Assembly: GCF_018390735.1 (NCBI RefSeq)
Contig: NZ_JAHBCL010000035.1
Span: 1-40,384, forward strand
Reading direction: 5' to 3'
Origin: Fusibacter paucivorans
Lineage (GTDB): Bacteria > Bacillota > Clostridia > Peptostreptococcales > Acidaminobacteraceae
DNA length: 40,384 nucleotides
The notes beneath the pieces are model-generated. The model saw nothing but the letters and a program-made list of their open reading frames with translations, was not told the origin of the DNA and did not search any database. The position numbers were made by a program, and so were the translations under genes. This document shows, piece by piece, positions 28,029-37,306 of this stretch. Each line of letters begins with the position of its first letter. Positions within the stretch are counted from its first letter, which is position 1.

Positions 28029-28097
28029 ACCCATAGTGTGGTAATGCTAGGCTACCACGTAGAAACATCCAAGCCATCTCATTGGAAATATATGAGT
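28029..28097 (-). promoter_or_regulatory. Guanine-type purine riboswitch aptamer
   Basis: On the minus strand P1 is ACTCATA with TATGGGT. P2 is TCCAA/TTGGA with loop TGAGATGGC, the junction is TGTTTCTAC, and P3 is GTGGTA/TACCAC. The J3/1 segment ACTAT has C at the specificity position, predicting guanine or hypoxanthine rather than adenine. It controls guaB through the terminator at 27955. Confidence 0.88.
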
Positions 28098-28131
28098 TCT
28101 GTGATTCAGTTCTGTAAATTTATTAATACTC

Positions 28132-28160
28132 AAATTATCACGTTTGCAGGGGTTTGTCAA
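28132..28160 (-). promoter_or_regulatory. guaB promoter
   Basis: On the minus strand a consensus TTGACA (plus 28155-28160) is 17 nt from TAATTT (plus 28132-28137), placing the start just before the riboswitch. Confidence 0.75.
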
Positions 28161-28176
28161 CAAGGGACTTGCAATT

Positions 28177-28198
28177 AATTAACGACTTATTGTTAATT
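28177..28198 (+). promoter_or_regulatory. Inverted repeat upstream of the ABC exporter operon
   Basis: AATTAAC and GTTAATT form perfect 7-bp arms around 8 nt in the divergent region between guaB and the exporter. It resembles a small dimeric-repressor operator such as a MarR-type site, but AT-rich sequence makes chance likely. A T-run follows on the plus strand. Confidence 0.25.
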
Positions 28199-28279
28199 TT
28201 TTTTAATAGCGCACAATCCGCTAAATTCCACGTTCATTTATGTTAAAATAGAGCTAATTACAATCAATTAGGAGCTTCT

Positions 28280-30028
28280 ATGCAAATTTTGACACATCTA
28301 AAACCTTTTCTGAAAAAGCATATGAAATATTATGCCTTTGGCATTTTCCTGCTCATTGCCGTTGACGTCCTGCAAATGCTGCCGCCTATCATCATCGGCA
28401 ATTTTACAGACATGCTGACGGCCAGAACATTGAAGACACCGGATACCATTCGCACTATTTTTTATATCATCATTGTTGCCATTGGCGTCGCACTTGGACG
28501 TTTTGGCTGGCGTATGACCATTATTAAATCATCAAAGACATTGGAATACTGGCTGAGAAATCGCGTGTTCGCACACCTTGAGACTTTGCCGCTCTCTTAT
28601 TACAATACCCACAAAACAGGTGATCTCATGGCACACGCCACCAATGACATCAATGCTGTCCGCATGTCATTCGGCCCCGGTATTATCATGTTCATCGATG
28701 CATTTTTCATGAGTACCTTAACCATTTGCCTAATGATGATCAAAGTTAATTTAAAACTGACACTGGTGGCACTCGCGCCATTACCGCTCGTGGCATTTTT
28801 TATCATTACGTTCGGTAAGCTCATTCGTCAAAGGTTCAAACGCGTTCAGGAAGCCTTTTCAGATTTAAGCGATAATGTACAGGAAACATTTTCAGGCATG
28901 CGTGTTATTAAATCCTTCGTCCGCGAACAATCAACGCAAGCACATTTTAACCTTATTAATGAAGAAAACTTTGCCGTCAACATGAAACTCGCAAAGATTT
29001 CAGGTCTGATGCATCCGCTTCTTGGGTTTATCACCATGCTCAGTACACTGATCGCACTGGTGTACGGCGGCTACCTCGTCATCTATGATACCATTACCGT
29101 TGGTGCCTTCGTCACTTTCTTTATGTATGTAGGGATGCTCTCTTGGCCGATGATGGCCATTGGTTTCGTCTATAATACCATGCAGCGCGGACAGGTTTCC
29201 CTGCAGCGTATCAATGCGATTCTCGACGAGCCAAGCGCTTTTGACGATGATCGTAATGATTTAGACTTTAGCGGCACCCCTGCTATTCAGTTTAAAAATC
29301 TTACCTTTCAATACCCGGGGCAAATCATTCCGGCGCTCAAAGACATCACTTTCGATCTCGAAGCTGGTAAAACACTTGCCATTGTCGGCAAGACAGGCAG
29401 CGGCAAGACGACGCTGATGAATTTGCTGCTCAGACTTTACGAAGTTGATCCCGGACACCTTTTTATCGGCGGTGACGACATTACAGATATTGAGCCGAAG
29501 TCTCTTCGCCATGCCATTGGCTATGTGCCGCAGGACAACTTCCTTTTTTCCAAGGAAATTGTCTACAATATTTGTTTTGGACTCGACACACCTGATCTCG
29601 ACACTTCCGTGGAGGCCGCCAAACGCGCTCAAATTCACGATGAGATAATAAGCTTTAAAGATTCGTATCAATCAGAACTCGGCGAGCGCGGCGTCAACAT
29701 GTCCGGCGGTCAAAAGCAGCGTACATCCATTGCACGCGCTCTCGCTAAGCAGCCAAAGATTTTATGCCTTGACGATGCACTGTCAGCCGTCGATACCAAA
29801 ACGGAGGAAGCTTTTTTGAAAGAGTTGGCGAAGCTGCGCGAGAAAACCACGACGCTCATTGTCTCGCATCGCGTCTCCACCGTGAAAGACGCCGACCAAA
29901 TTCTCTACCTCGAACAGGGTGAAATCTTGGAACGCGGCACTCACCAATCGCTGCTCAGCCAAAAAGGCGCCTACTACGAACTCTATCAAAAGCAATTATT
30001 AGAAGAAAAAATCACGAAGGAGTCGTAA
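28280..30028 (+). CDS. ABC exporter half-transporter, BmrC-like (degenerate ATP site)
   Basis: The protein has 582 residues: a six-span exporter membrane domain (1-320) and an ATPase domain. Walker A is GKTGSGKTT, the signature MSGGQKQR, and Walker B ILCLDDALSAVD. The usual catalytic Glu after Walker B is Asp. In heterodimeric exporters such as BmrCD, LmrCD and TM287/288, one subunit carries exactly this change and forms the non-hydrolysing site. The start follows TTAGGAGCTTCT-ATG. The stop and the next start are directly adjacent (30028/30029), so the two subunits are co-translated. The substrate is not deducible; the family exports drugs and lipophilic compounds. Confidence 0.88.
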   Translation: MQILTHLKPFLKKHMKYYAFGIFLLIAVDVLQMLPPIIIGNFTDMLTARTLKTPDTIRTIFYIIIVAIGVALGRFGWRMTIIKSSKTLEYWLRNRVFAHLETLPLSYYNTHKTGDLMAHATNDINAVRMSFGPGIIMFIDAFFMSTLTICLMMIKVNLKLTLVALAPLPLVAFFIITFGKLIRQRFKRVQEAFSDLSDNVQETFSGMRVIKSFVREQSTQAHFNLINEENFAVNMKLAKISGLMHPLLGFITMLSTLIALVYGGYLVIYDTITVGAFVTFFMYVGMLSWPMMAIGFVYNTMQRGQVSLQRINAILDEPSAFDDDRNDLDFSGTPAIQFKNLTFQYPGQIIPALKDITFDLEAGKTLAIVGKTGSGKTTLMNLLLRLYEVDPGHLFIGGDDITDIEPKSLRHAIGYVPQDNFLFSKEIVYNICFGLDTPDLDTSVEAAKRAQIHDEIISFKDSYQSELGERGVNMSGGQKQRTSIARALAKQPKILCLDDALSAVDTKTEEAFLKELAKLREKTTTLIVSHRVSTVKDADQILYLEQGEILERGTHQSLLSQKGAYYELYQKQLLEEKITKES

Positions 30029-32197
30029 ATGTCAAAATCCATTCATGAAGAACAAGCCATACAATCTCATTTTGACCTTGCACTGATGCGACGCCTCTTT
30101 GGATATGCAAAAGCACAGACGGGTATTTTATTGTTTAGTGTCGCCCTAATGACATTGGTGACACTGGTCGATCTCTCCGTGCCTTATTTTACGAAAACGG
30201 CTGTCGATAATTATATTTCGCCAACTCATTATACATTTATCCCAACACAAGTTGACGCTGTTTCAGCATTGAGCACAGATGCGAGTACAACACCGAGCAG
30301 CGAAAACAATGTTGCCGCAACAGGCGATGCAGCAAATAATGCCGCGAGTCCTTCGGTGGGGAATACAGCCAATCCCAAGGCTACACCGGCAAATGATCCT
30401 GACACACTGATGCAGGCAGTGGTCAACGGTGAATACCGTTTGGAAAAGCCCCTGGAAATAACGGGAAATGCAGGGGAAATTGATGTCGATTACGATCGTG
30501 AAACCGGTGTCTATACATTGCTAATCGAAGCGGATCGTACCAAGGACATCTCATTCACAGCGACAGATCCTTTCGATTTGAAACTAAAGGATCTTCGCGT
30601 CAGTACATTAAGACATCTCGTCTTTGTACTCGTTGGCTTTCTACTCATCAGCCTCGTCAGCGGTTTTCTGCATACTTATCTTTTGAACTATGCCAGTCAG
30701 AAAATCGTCTTTGCACTGCGTAAAAAACTCTTTTCCCACATTGAAGCGCAAAGCCTTAACTTTTTTGATAAGAATCCCGTTGGAAGATTGGTTACACGCG
30801 TCTCCAACGACATGAACAACATCAACGAAATGTTTACCGACGTCCTCGTTACGTCACTGAAAGATTTCTTTCTCCTCGCGGGTACAGTCATCGTCATGCT
30901 TAGCATCAACGCCAAGCTAGCGCTCTACTGTTTTACCACCGTACCTTTTGTCCTAATTGCTGCACGTATTTTCAGGGACAAGGCACGTGCCGTGCAGCGC
31001 GAAGTCAAAGTAAAACTCGCCGCCATTAACGCAACACTGGCAGAGAATATCAACGGCATGAAAATCATTCAGATTTTTAATAAAGAGCAGGGAATCTACG
31101 AAGCTTTTGATCAAATCAATGCGAATTACTTAAGCAGCAGTATTAAGGAAACAAAAATCTACGCGACGTTTAGACCCCTGATGAATCTCGCTTATTCAGT
31201 CTCACTGGGGATGCTCATCTGGTTCGGCAGCGGTGATGCGCTCAGTGGCATCGTGGAACTCGGCGTTCTCATTGCCTTTATTTCCTATACACAGCAATTT
31301 TTCCGTCCCATTATGGATCTCACTGAAAAATTTAATATTTTTCAGTCTTCCATGGCATCTGCCGAAAGAATTTTTCTCATCCTTGACACTGAAAACGTCA
31401 TTCCAAACCCGACTGTTCCAGAAATAGTACCTGACACTGTTTTCAGAGGCCGTATCGAATTTAAGCATGTTTGGTTCAGTTATGAGACAGACCCTCAGTC
31501 TCTTGAAGACTATGTGTTGAAAGATGTCTCCTTTACCATTGACCCCGGCAGTTCCGTCGCTTTTGTCGGCGCCACCGGTTCCGGGAAGACGACCATCATC
31601 AATTTGATTAACCGTTTCTACGACATTCAAAAAGGTGAAATTCTCGTCGATGACATTCCCATTGGCAGTTGGGATAAATCTGCATTGCGTGAAAAAATCG
31701 GGATGGTCCTTCAAGACGTCTTCCTCTTTTCAGGTGATATTCGCGAAAACATTCGACTCAATCATCCTGAAATCACAGATGAACAGATAATAAAAGTATC
31801 CAAATACGTCAACGCGCACCCCTTTATCTGTTCATTGCCGAATGGTTATGATGAAGTGGTTGTGGAACGCGGCGCTACGCTTTCATCCGGTCAGCGTCAG
31901 CTGCTCTCCTTTGCAAGGGCACTGGTTTATGATCCAAAAGTGCTGATCCTCGATGAAGCCACCAGTAATATTGATACGGAAACTGAACTGCTCATTCAGG
32001 ATGCCATTTCAAAGATGATCCAAAATCGCACCACGCTCATTGTTGCTCACAGACTTTCCACCATCCAGCACGTCGATCAAATCGTCGTCATGCATAAAGG
32101 CGAAATCAAAGAGCGCGGCAAACATCAAGACTTATTGGCGCTCGGCGGTTTTTACTACGACCTTTATAAGCTGCAATATCAAGAAAACGTTTCGTGA
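30029..32197 (+). CDS. ABC exporter half-transporter, BmrD-like (canonical ATP site)
   Basis: The protein has 722 residues. Walker A is GATGSGKTT, the signature LSSGQRQ, and Walker B VLILDEATSNID with the catalytic Glu intact. It should therefore supply the working Walker A/B for the heterodimer with the preceding gene. Between spans 1 and 2 there is an extracytoplasmic insertion of about 120 residues (about 65-185): first a low-complexity Ala/Thr/Ser/Asn/Pro linker, then a small beta-like domain (YRLEKPLEITGNAGEIDVDY). BmrD-type subunits are known to be longer than their partners for a similar reason. GTG and ATG alternatives are not needed; ATG directly follows the partner's stop after AAGGAGTCGTAA. 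Confidence 0.88.
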   Translation: MSKSIHEEQAIQSHFDLALMRRLFGYAKAQTGILLFSVALMTLVTLVDLSVPYFTKTAVDNYISPTHYTFIPTQVDAVSALSTDASTTPSSENNVAATGDAANNAASPSVGNTANPKATPANDPDTLMQAVVNGEYRLEKPLEITGNAGEIDVDYDRETGVYTLLIEADRTKDISFTATDPFDLKLKDLRVSTLRHLVFVLVGFLLISLVSGFLHTYLLNYASQKIVFALRKKLFSHIEAQSLNFFDKNPVGRLVTRVSNDMNNINEMFTDVLVTSLKDFFLLAGTVIVMLSINAKLALYCFTTVPFVLIAARIFRDKARAVQREVKVKLAAINATLAENINGMKIIQIFNKEQGIYEAFDQINANYLSSSIKETKIYATFRPLMNLAYSVSLGMLIWFGSGDALSGIVELGVLIAFISYTQQFFRPIMDLTEKFNIFQSSMASAERIFLILDTENVIPNPTVPEIVPDTVFRGRIEFKHVWFSYETDPQSLEDYVLKDVSFTIDPGSSVAFVGATGSGKTTIINLINRFYDIQKGEILVDDIPIGSWDKSALREKIGMVLQDVFLFSGDIRENIRLNHPEITDEQIIKVSKYVNAHPFICSLPNGYDEVVVERGATLSSGQRQLLSFARALVYDPKVLILDEATSNIDTETELLIQDAISKMIQNRTTLIVAHRLSTIQHVDQIVVMHKGEIKERGKHQDLLALGGFYYDLYKLQYQENVS

Positions 32198-32220
32198 TGC
32201 AGTCTGTGCTTAAACGCGTT

Positions 32221-32256
32221 CCTTGTAAAGCTAACAGACCTTGTAAAGCTAACAGA
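32221..32256 (+). repeat. 18-bp tandem direct duplication
   Basis: CCTTGTAAAGCTAACAGA occurs twice head to tail with no spacer, just after the exporter operon. It is a simple recent duplication with no evident function. Confidence 0.85.
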
Positions 32257-32299
32257 TGAAAGACAATTAGTTGAAAGACAAATGCCTATAAAGCAGATC

Positions 32300-32418
32300 A
32301 TTAAAACCCTATTGAATCCACAGCATTATGATGTACCCCCAATACGTTAGCATTTCGGTCTAACTTATTGGGAGCAGTTCACATCATTTTGGAATCAATA
32401 GGGTTTTAATCTTTTTTT
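32300..32418 (+). terminator. Long hairpin terminator containing IS3-family-like ends
   Basis: Outer 16-bp arms ATTAAAACCCTATTGA and TCAATAGGGTTTTAAT are perfect and are followed by a T-run, giving a strong terminator for the exporter operon. The centre (32332-32383) is a second palindrome: TGTACCCCCAATACGTTAG, 7 nt, then GTCTAACTTATTGGGAGC and AGTTCACA. Those ends look like the terminal inverted repeats of IS150-type IS3-family elements placed tail to tail. The structure may be a MITE-like remnant. Confidence 0.65.
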
Positions 32419-32497
32419 ATAAAAAATTAAGAATCGATTTAAAGCCCGTTTAGATTTGACCTCTAAGCTAAAAATATCATACTCAGCGGAGGTTCTC

Positions 32498-33829
32498 ATG
32501 AAATATAAAAAACTGATTGGCATACTGCTCATCGTCATCATCGTCGGTGCAGCAGGCATTACTTACTTTAGGCGTCAAACGCCTGATACGACTACGAACA
32601 ACACCAATACACAGGTATCTTTTGAAATTCGCGAAATGCCGCTTTCAGAAACGTATACCACAACGGGCACGGTCACGGCTAAGAACGATCAAACGATCAC
32701 CGTAGGGTTCAGCTCTAAAGTGCTTGAAATCTATGCCGAAGCGGGAGAAACAGTCAAAGCCGGTGATCCGATCATGCTTCTCGACGACACCGATCTTAAC
32801 TATGAAATCGCAAATGCACAATACGAAATCGCAACCCTTGAAGGCACTATAAAAAGCAGCGAAGCGACTGGTGCCACTTCACTTGAAAACGCATTGAACG
32901 AGGCACAAACCAGCCTAGACGACGCACAAAAGTCATATGATGACGCCAAGCTGCTCTATGATGCAGGGTCCATCTCACAAAGCGATTTCGACAGTTACAC
33001 CACCTCACTACAGAGCGCTAAAAATAAAGTCACTGAAGCCAAAAACAGCTTAGACAGCTATTACGCGAAAAATGAAATTGCACTTTCAAAATCGAAACTG
33101 GCACTCCTGAAGCTCAATCTTGAAAATCTGGAGTCCGATCTAGACAATATTCTGATTGTCGCACCGTTTGACGGTACAATTGCCAATCTCTATTATAATG
33201 TTGGCGAAAACGTAACAGAGAATTCGAATCTCGTCCAAGTGACAGATCTTACCAACTTACAGATCGAGTCAAGTATCAGCGAATACGATGTCTATCAATT
33301 TAAAAAGGGCATGTCTGCAGAGATCTCGACACTTTCCAATAAAAACCTCGGCCTAACAGCAACTATATCAAACATTGGAATTATTGGCGACGTTTCCGGC
33401 ACAGAGGTATCAATCCCTGTAACACTCACAATGGATGACGGACAGGATGTCTCAAGTCTATATCCTAACTTCACAGCCACCGTTGATATTCTGGTTTCCG
33501 AATCGCCAAGCGCACTGGTCGTTCCCTTTGAAGCTGTGTCGGAAGATGCAAGTGACCAACGATATGTTCTTAAGCAATCCGGCGACAGTCTTATCCCAGT
33601 CACTGTTACCACCGGTATCACCAATGAAATCTATGTAGAAATCATTTCTGATGAATTGACTGCCGGTGACACGATCGTCTATTCAACGTCAAGTGATACC
33701 ACAGCAGACACTGCACGGGGCGGCCTTCTCGGCATCGGCATGGGCGGTGGCGGAGGTGGTGGCGGTACACACCCTTCTGATATGGGAGGCGGCGGTACAC
33801 CTCCAAGCGGCGGTGGCGCACCTAACTAG
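32498..33829 (+). CDS. MacA-like membrane fusion (adaptor) protein
   Basis: The protein has 443 residues from ATG 32498 after GGAGGTTCTC; the longer open frame from 32456 lacks a ribosome site. An N-terminal span (about 5-24) anchors it outside the membrane. Lipoyl-like halves (TITVGFSSKVLEIYAEAGETVKAGDPIM and ILIVAPFDGTIANLYYNVGE) flank a coiled-coil hairpin (about 100-205). Beta-barrel and membrane-proximal domains follow. The C-terminus is an unusual Gly/Pro/Ser tail (MGGGGGGGGTHPSDMGGGG). In Gram-positives such proteins work with MacB-like transporters to export peptides or antibiotics. It is the first gene of an operon with the next four. Confidence 0.88.
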   Translation: MKYKKLIGILLIVIIVGAAGITYFRRQTPDTTTNNTNTQVSFEIREMPLSETYTTTGTVTAKNDQTITVGFSSKVLEIYAEAGETVKAGDPIMLLDDTDLNYEIANAQYEIATLEGTIKSSEATGATSLENALNEAQTSLDDAQKSYDDAKLLYDAGSISQSDFDSYTTSLQSAKNKVTEAKNSLDSYYAKNEIALSKSKLALLKLNLENLESDLDNILIVAPFDGTIANLYYNVGENVTENSNLVQVTDLTNLQIESSISEYDVYQFKKGMSAEISTLSNKNLGLTATISNIGIIGDVSGTEVSIPVTLTMDDGQDVSSLYPNFTATVDILVSESPSALVVPFEAVSEDASDQRYVLKQSGDSLIPVTVTTGITNEIYVEIISDELTAGDTIVYSTSSDTTADTARGGLLGIGMGGGGGGGGTHPSDMGGGGTPPSGGGAPN

Positions 33830-33848
33830 ACATTAAGGAAGTGATTAC

Positions 33849-34589
33849 ATGACTAAAAAAGCCATTATCGAGATGACAGATCTCAAAAAAGTTTACGGTG
33901 CCGCCACGCTGTCTGTCACAGCCTTGGACGGCATCAACCTCAAAATCTATGAAAACGAATACGTCTCCATTACAGGACCATCGGGTTCCGGCAAATCGAC
34001 TTTAATGAATATTCTCGGTTGTCTTGACAGAGCTACCAGTGGCAGTTATCAACTTGATGGCATCCCCGTTGAAGAACACAAGTCCAACGAACTTGCAGAA
34101 ATTAGAAATAAAAAAATAGGGTTTGTCTTTCAAAGTTTCAATCTAATTCCCAGAATCAGTGCACTTCGAAACGTGGAACTGCCGCTGATCTATTCCAACA
34201 TTCCTGCAAGCGACCGCAAACGCCTCAGCGAAGAAGCACTATCCTTGGTTGGACTTGGCGAACGAATGGATCATAAGCCCAGCGAGCTCTCCGGAGGACA
34301 GAAACAACGCGTTGCCATTGCGCGGGCACTCGTCACAAACCCTGCCGTCATCCTTGCCGACGAACCAACGGGAAACCTTGACTCCCATTCGACAGAAGAT
34401 ATTCTTCAGCTATTCAGAGCTTTGCATCATCAAGGCAAGACCATTATCATCGTTACCCACGAGCAGGAAGTCGCAGACCAAACCGATCGAAATGTCGTCA
34501 TAAAAGATGGTCAAATTGTATCTGACATGCCGGTCGTTCACGGTGCACACCTTGATATCAAACGCACTTTCAATGGACCAGTACGATAA
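33849..34589 (+). CDS. MacB/LolD-type ABC transporter ATPase
   Basis: This 246-residue ATPase has Walker [11 protein letters not shown]-loop [10 protein letters not shown], signature [15 protein letters not shown] and Walker [12 protein letters not shown], typical of the LolD/MacB/FtsE class. It starts with ATG after AAGGAAGTGATTAC, 19 nt after the adaptor gene. The ATPase and permease are separate genes here, as is usual in Bacillota, rather than fused as in Gram-negative MacB. It should pair with the permease at 34632. Confidence 0.93.
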   Translation: MTKKAIIEMTDLKKVYGAATLSVTALDGINLKIYENEYVSITGPSGSGKSTLMNILGCLDRATSGSYQLDGIPVEEHKSNELAEIRNKKIGFVFQSFNLIPRISALRNVELPLIYSNIPASDRKRLSEEALSLVGLGERMDHKPSELSGGQKQRVAIARALVTNPAVILADEPTGNLDSHSTEDILQLFRALHHQGKTIIIVTHEQEVADQTDRNVVIKDGQIVSDMPVVHGAHLDIKRTFNGPVR

Positions 34590-34631
34590 CCTTCATAATG
34601 AAGTCAATAATCTCAAGTCGGAGGTGTCGCA

Positions 34632-35837
34632 ATGAGTTTTCTCGAATCCCTAAAAATCGCCGTCTCATCCATTTTGAGCAATAAGTTTAGATCTTTCTTG
34701 ACGATGCTGGGCCTTATTATCGGAATTTCTTCCGTCGTTACCATTTTTGCCATTGGCAACGGCTCACAGAGCTCCATCGAAGACCAGCTCAATTCACTGG
34801 GAACAAATGTCGTCACCCTTCAGCGAAGCCGCAGTGCTACACTTACCTCATCGGAACAACTGACACTTGAAGACATCGATTCTATCAAGCTTCGGTTTAA
34901 AGACGACCTCGTTGGCGTCGTCCCATCAATATCCGTCAGCGGCACGTTGATGGAGGACGTTGATGACACCAGCATCACAATTAGCGCAGCAGTCGAGAAT
35001 ATCACCACGATCGAAAGCCTTGATCTGGTCGCCGGTCGAGAATTCTATACACAGGATGTCGATAACCTCAAAAACAACATCATTATCAGCAGTGATTTAG
35101 CCGAATCAATATACGGCAGTGCCGCAAATGCTGTCGGCAATAAAATCTTTATTACCTCCCAGAACAATACACTGGCCTATTCCGTTATCGGTGTCTATCA
35201 ATCTGAGGAAACCAACACTGGATTTAGTGCAGAGACAGGCTATGTTCCCTACACGACCATCCAGAAAAATTTCAATATCCGCACCAGTCTTTCCAGCATC
35301 AAAATTGCACTGAAAACGGATGTTGACGTTTCAGCCTTCGGTGATGAAGTCGTCAATTACATCAGCGCTAAAAAGGATAATTTAGGTGAGGATAAGTACA
35401 CCACCTACAGTATGGAAGAACAAATCGAAATGATTTCTTCTGTACTCGGTTCCATTACACTGCTCATAAGTTCCATAGCCGCTATTTCTCTAGTCGTCGG
35501 CGGGATTGGCGTCATGAACATCATGCTCGTTTCCGTGACAGAACGCACCCGTGAAATCGGCATTCGAAAGGCGCTCGGCGCCAAATACAGCAACATCTTA
35601 ATGCAGTTCCTAATCGAATCCGTTGTCGTTTCAGGTTTAGGTGGTATAATAGGTACTATATTGGGCTTTATCTTCTCAGGCATTGCGGGTAATATCATGG
35701 ATGTTGCAGCATCTGTCGATATCTTTGCCGTCCTGTTTGCAACACTGTTCTCTTCTGCGATCGGCATCATCTTTGGTGTCTATCCGGCGAGCAAGGCTGC
35801 CAAACTCGATCCAATAGAGGCACTTCGGTACGAGTAA
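34632..35837 (+). CDS. MacB-like (FtsX-family) ABC permease
   Basis: The 401-residue protein has the MacB topology: one span near the N-terminus (SKFRSFLTMLGLIIGISSVVTIFAIG), a large extracytoplasmic domain (about 50-265), and three C-terminal spans. The conserved cytosolic segment SVTERTREIGIRKALGAKYSNILMQFLIES is present. It ends PASKAAKLDPIEALRYE, the family's common ending. The start follows GGAGGTGTCGCA-ATG. With the adaptor and ATPase it makes a mechanotransmission-type exporter. Confidence 0.93.
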   Translation: MSFLESLKIAVSSILSNKFRSFLTMLGLIIGISSVVTIFAIGNGSQSSIEDQLNSLGTNVVTLQRSRSATLTSSEQLTLEDIDSIKLRFKDDLVGVVPSISVSGTLMEDVDDTSITISAAVENITTIESLDLVAGREFYTQDVDNLKNNIIISSDLAESIYGSAANAVGNKIFITSQNNTLAYSVIGVYQSEETNTGFSAETGYVPYTTIQKNFNIRTSLSSIKIALKTDVDVSAFGDEVVNYISAKKDNLGEDKYTTYSMEEQIEMISSVLGSITLLISSIAAISLVVGGIGVMNIMLVSVTERTREIGIRKALGAKYSNILMQFLIESVVVSGLGGIIGTILGFIFSGIAGNIMDVAASVDIFAVLFATLFSSAIGIIFGVYPASKAAKLDPIEALRYE

Positions 35838-35869
35838 AGACACACAAGTAACATGAATGTGAGGAAGAG

Positions 35870-37306
35870 ATGAAATCAATATCGCTGCATAAACTTTCAT
35901 TGAAAAAAAGGGCACTTATCACTTTTTTAACTACCAGCATCGTCTTTATCGTGCTCATCGGCATTGCATCTCGGCTTTATATCACTACCATTATGAAAAG
36001 TTATACCAATGAGCGCGAATCCAACAATGCCTTTATCGGTTTTGAATTTGCAAAAATCATTCGCTTTTATGCTGAAACAGATCCTGAAAAACTGATCACG
36101 TCGGATCTGCTTCAGCTTTATTCTAATTTAGAAGATGAAACGCCGCTCGCCGTCTTAAAAGATGACACCGTCATCTTTGGCGAAAGTTTTTATAAGACGT
36201 ACATTGGCAACACGACAGACTCAGAGAGCAATAATATTCAGATTCTTAAATATTCACTGGAAGACGCGGACAACACTGTAATCACCATCGTTCAGCTCTT
36301 GCCTTCCGATCAGCCTGAACGACCGAATCCGGTTCCCTTTAAACGCGTTGATCAGTTCGCGACGTTATCGTTTGTCGCCTACCTTGTCCTATTGATCTTT
36401 ATGTTCATGCTGTTTTTAAACCGTATCCTAAAACCACTCGAAGATGTCAAACAAGCGGCCATTGAAATTAAAAACGGCAACCTTGATTATCAGATCACTT
36501 ATACGCACCATGATGAAATCGGTGAAGTCTACGAAGCCATAGAAGAAATGCGCAACGAATTAAAAGACGCCGCTATCATGAGAGAACAATATGAAAAAAA
36601 CAGAAACGAACTGCTTTCCAATATCACACATGATCTTAAAACGCCTCTAACTTCTATAAAGGGTTATATAGAGGGAATCGTCGATGGCGTTGCCGGTACA
36701 CCGGAAAAAATACAACGTTATGCCATGACAATTCACAAACATACCGTGGATATGGATGTACTCCTCAACGATCTCTTTCTCATGTCAAAACTGGACATCG
36801 ACCAAATTGATTTTAAATATGAAACTTTTAAGGTAGATGATTTTTTGTCAGACTGTTATGAAGACTTTTATTTCGACCTTTCATCAAAAGGCATACAATT
36901 TACTTACGAAAACCTTTGTACGACTCCACTGTACATTGACGGCGATCGTCAAAATTTAAAGCGCGTCATGATTAATATTATTCAAAACAGTCTCAATCAT
37001 TTGGACAAGGGTGAGAAGCGTATCGCTTTGGTGCTTGATACGACGCCGAGCATGCAGCAGGTCGTCATTACACTGACCGACAACGGCAAAGGCATCCCGG
37101 AAGATCAGCTCAACTATATCTTCGATCGCTTTTATCGCATTGATAATGCCAGAAGCTCTGATTCAGGCGGAAGCGGCATAGGTCTTTCCATTGTGAAAAA
37201 AATTATTGATAAGCACGATGGCCACATTACAGCCACTAGCGCCCTTGGCAAATGGACAAAGATGACCATTGTACTGCCCGCCGCAAAAGAGGAGGTATCA
37301 CCGTGA
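35870..37306 (+). CDS. Sensor histidine kinase of the efflux operon
   Basis: The protein has 478 residues. Two spans (about 14-40 and 164-185) enclose an extracytoplasmic sensor of about 125 residues. HAMP follows (186-240). The phospho-acceptor is His 254 in LLSNITHDLKTPLTSIKGY. The ATPase domain shows the N box (RVMINIIQNSLNH), G1 (DNGKGIPEDQL) and G2 (SGGSGIGLSIVKK). The stop overlaps the regulator's start (GTGA). It probably senses the transporter's substrate or envelope damage and controls this operon; that is inference from position. Confidence 0.92.
   Translation: MKSISLHKLSLKKRALITFLTTSIVFIVLIGIASRLYITTIMKSYTNERESNNAFIGFEFAKIIRFYAETDPEKLITSDLLQLYSNLEDETPLAVLKDDTVIFGESFYKTYIGNTTDSESNNIQILKYSLEDADNTVITIVQLLPSDQPERPNPVPFKRVDQFATLSFVAYLVLLIFMFMLFLNRILKPLEDVKQAAIEIKNGNLDYQITYTHHDEIGEVYEAIEEMRNELKDAAIMREQYEKNRNELLSNITHDLKTPLTSIKGYIEGIVDGVAGTPEKIQRYAMTIHKHTVDMDVLLNDLFLMSKLDIDQIDFKYETFKVDDFLSDCYEDFYFDLSSKGIQFTYENLCTTPLYIDGDRQNLKRVMINIIQNSLNHLDKGEKRIALVLDTTPSMQQVVITLTDNGKGIPEDQLNYIFDRFYRIDNARSSDSGGSGIGLSIVKKIIDKHDGHITATSALGKWTKMTIVLPAAKEEVSP

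Noticed and set aside
27895-28077. 60-codon frame upstream of guaB
   Set aside because: It lies within the guanine riboswitch and its terminator, which explain the sequence.
32456-32498. TTGACC...TACTCA promoter just before the adaptor gene
   Set aside because: It would start transcription after the ribosome binding site, so it cannot serve the chosen start.
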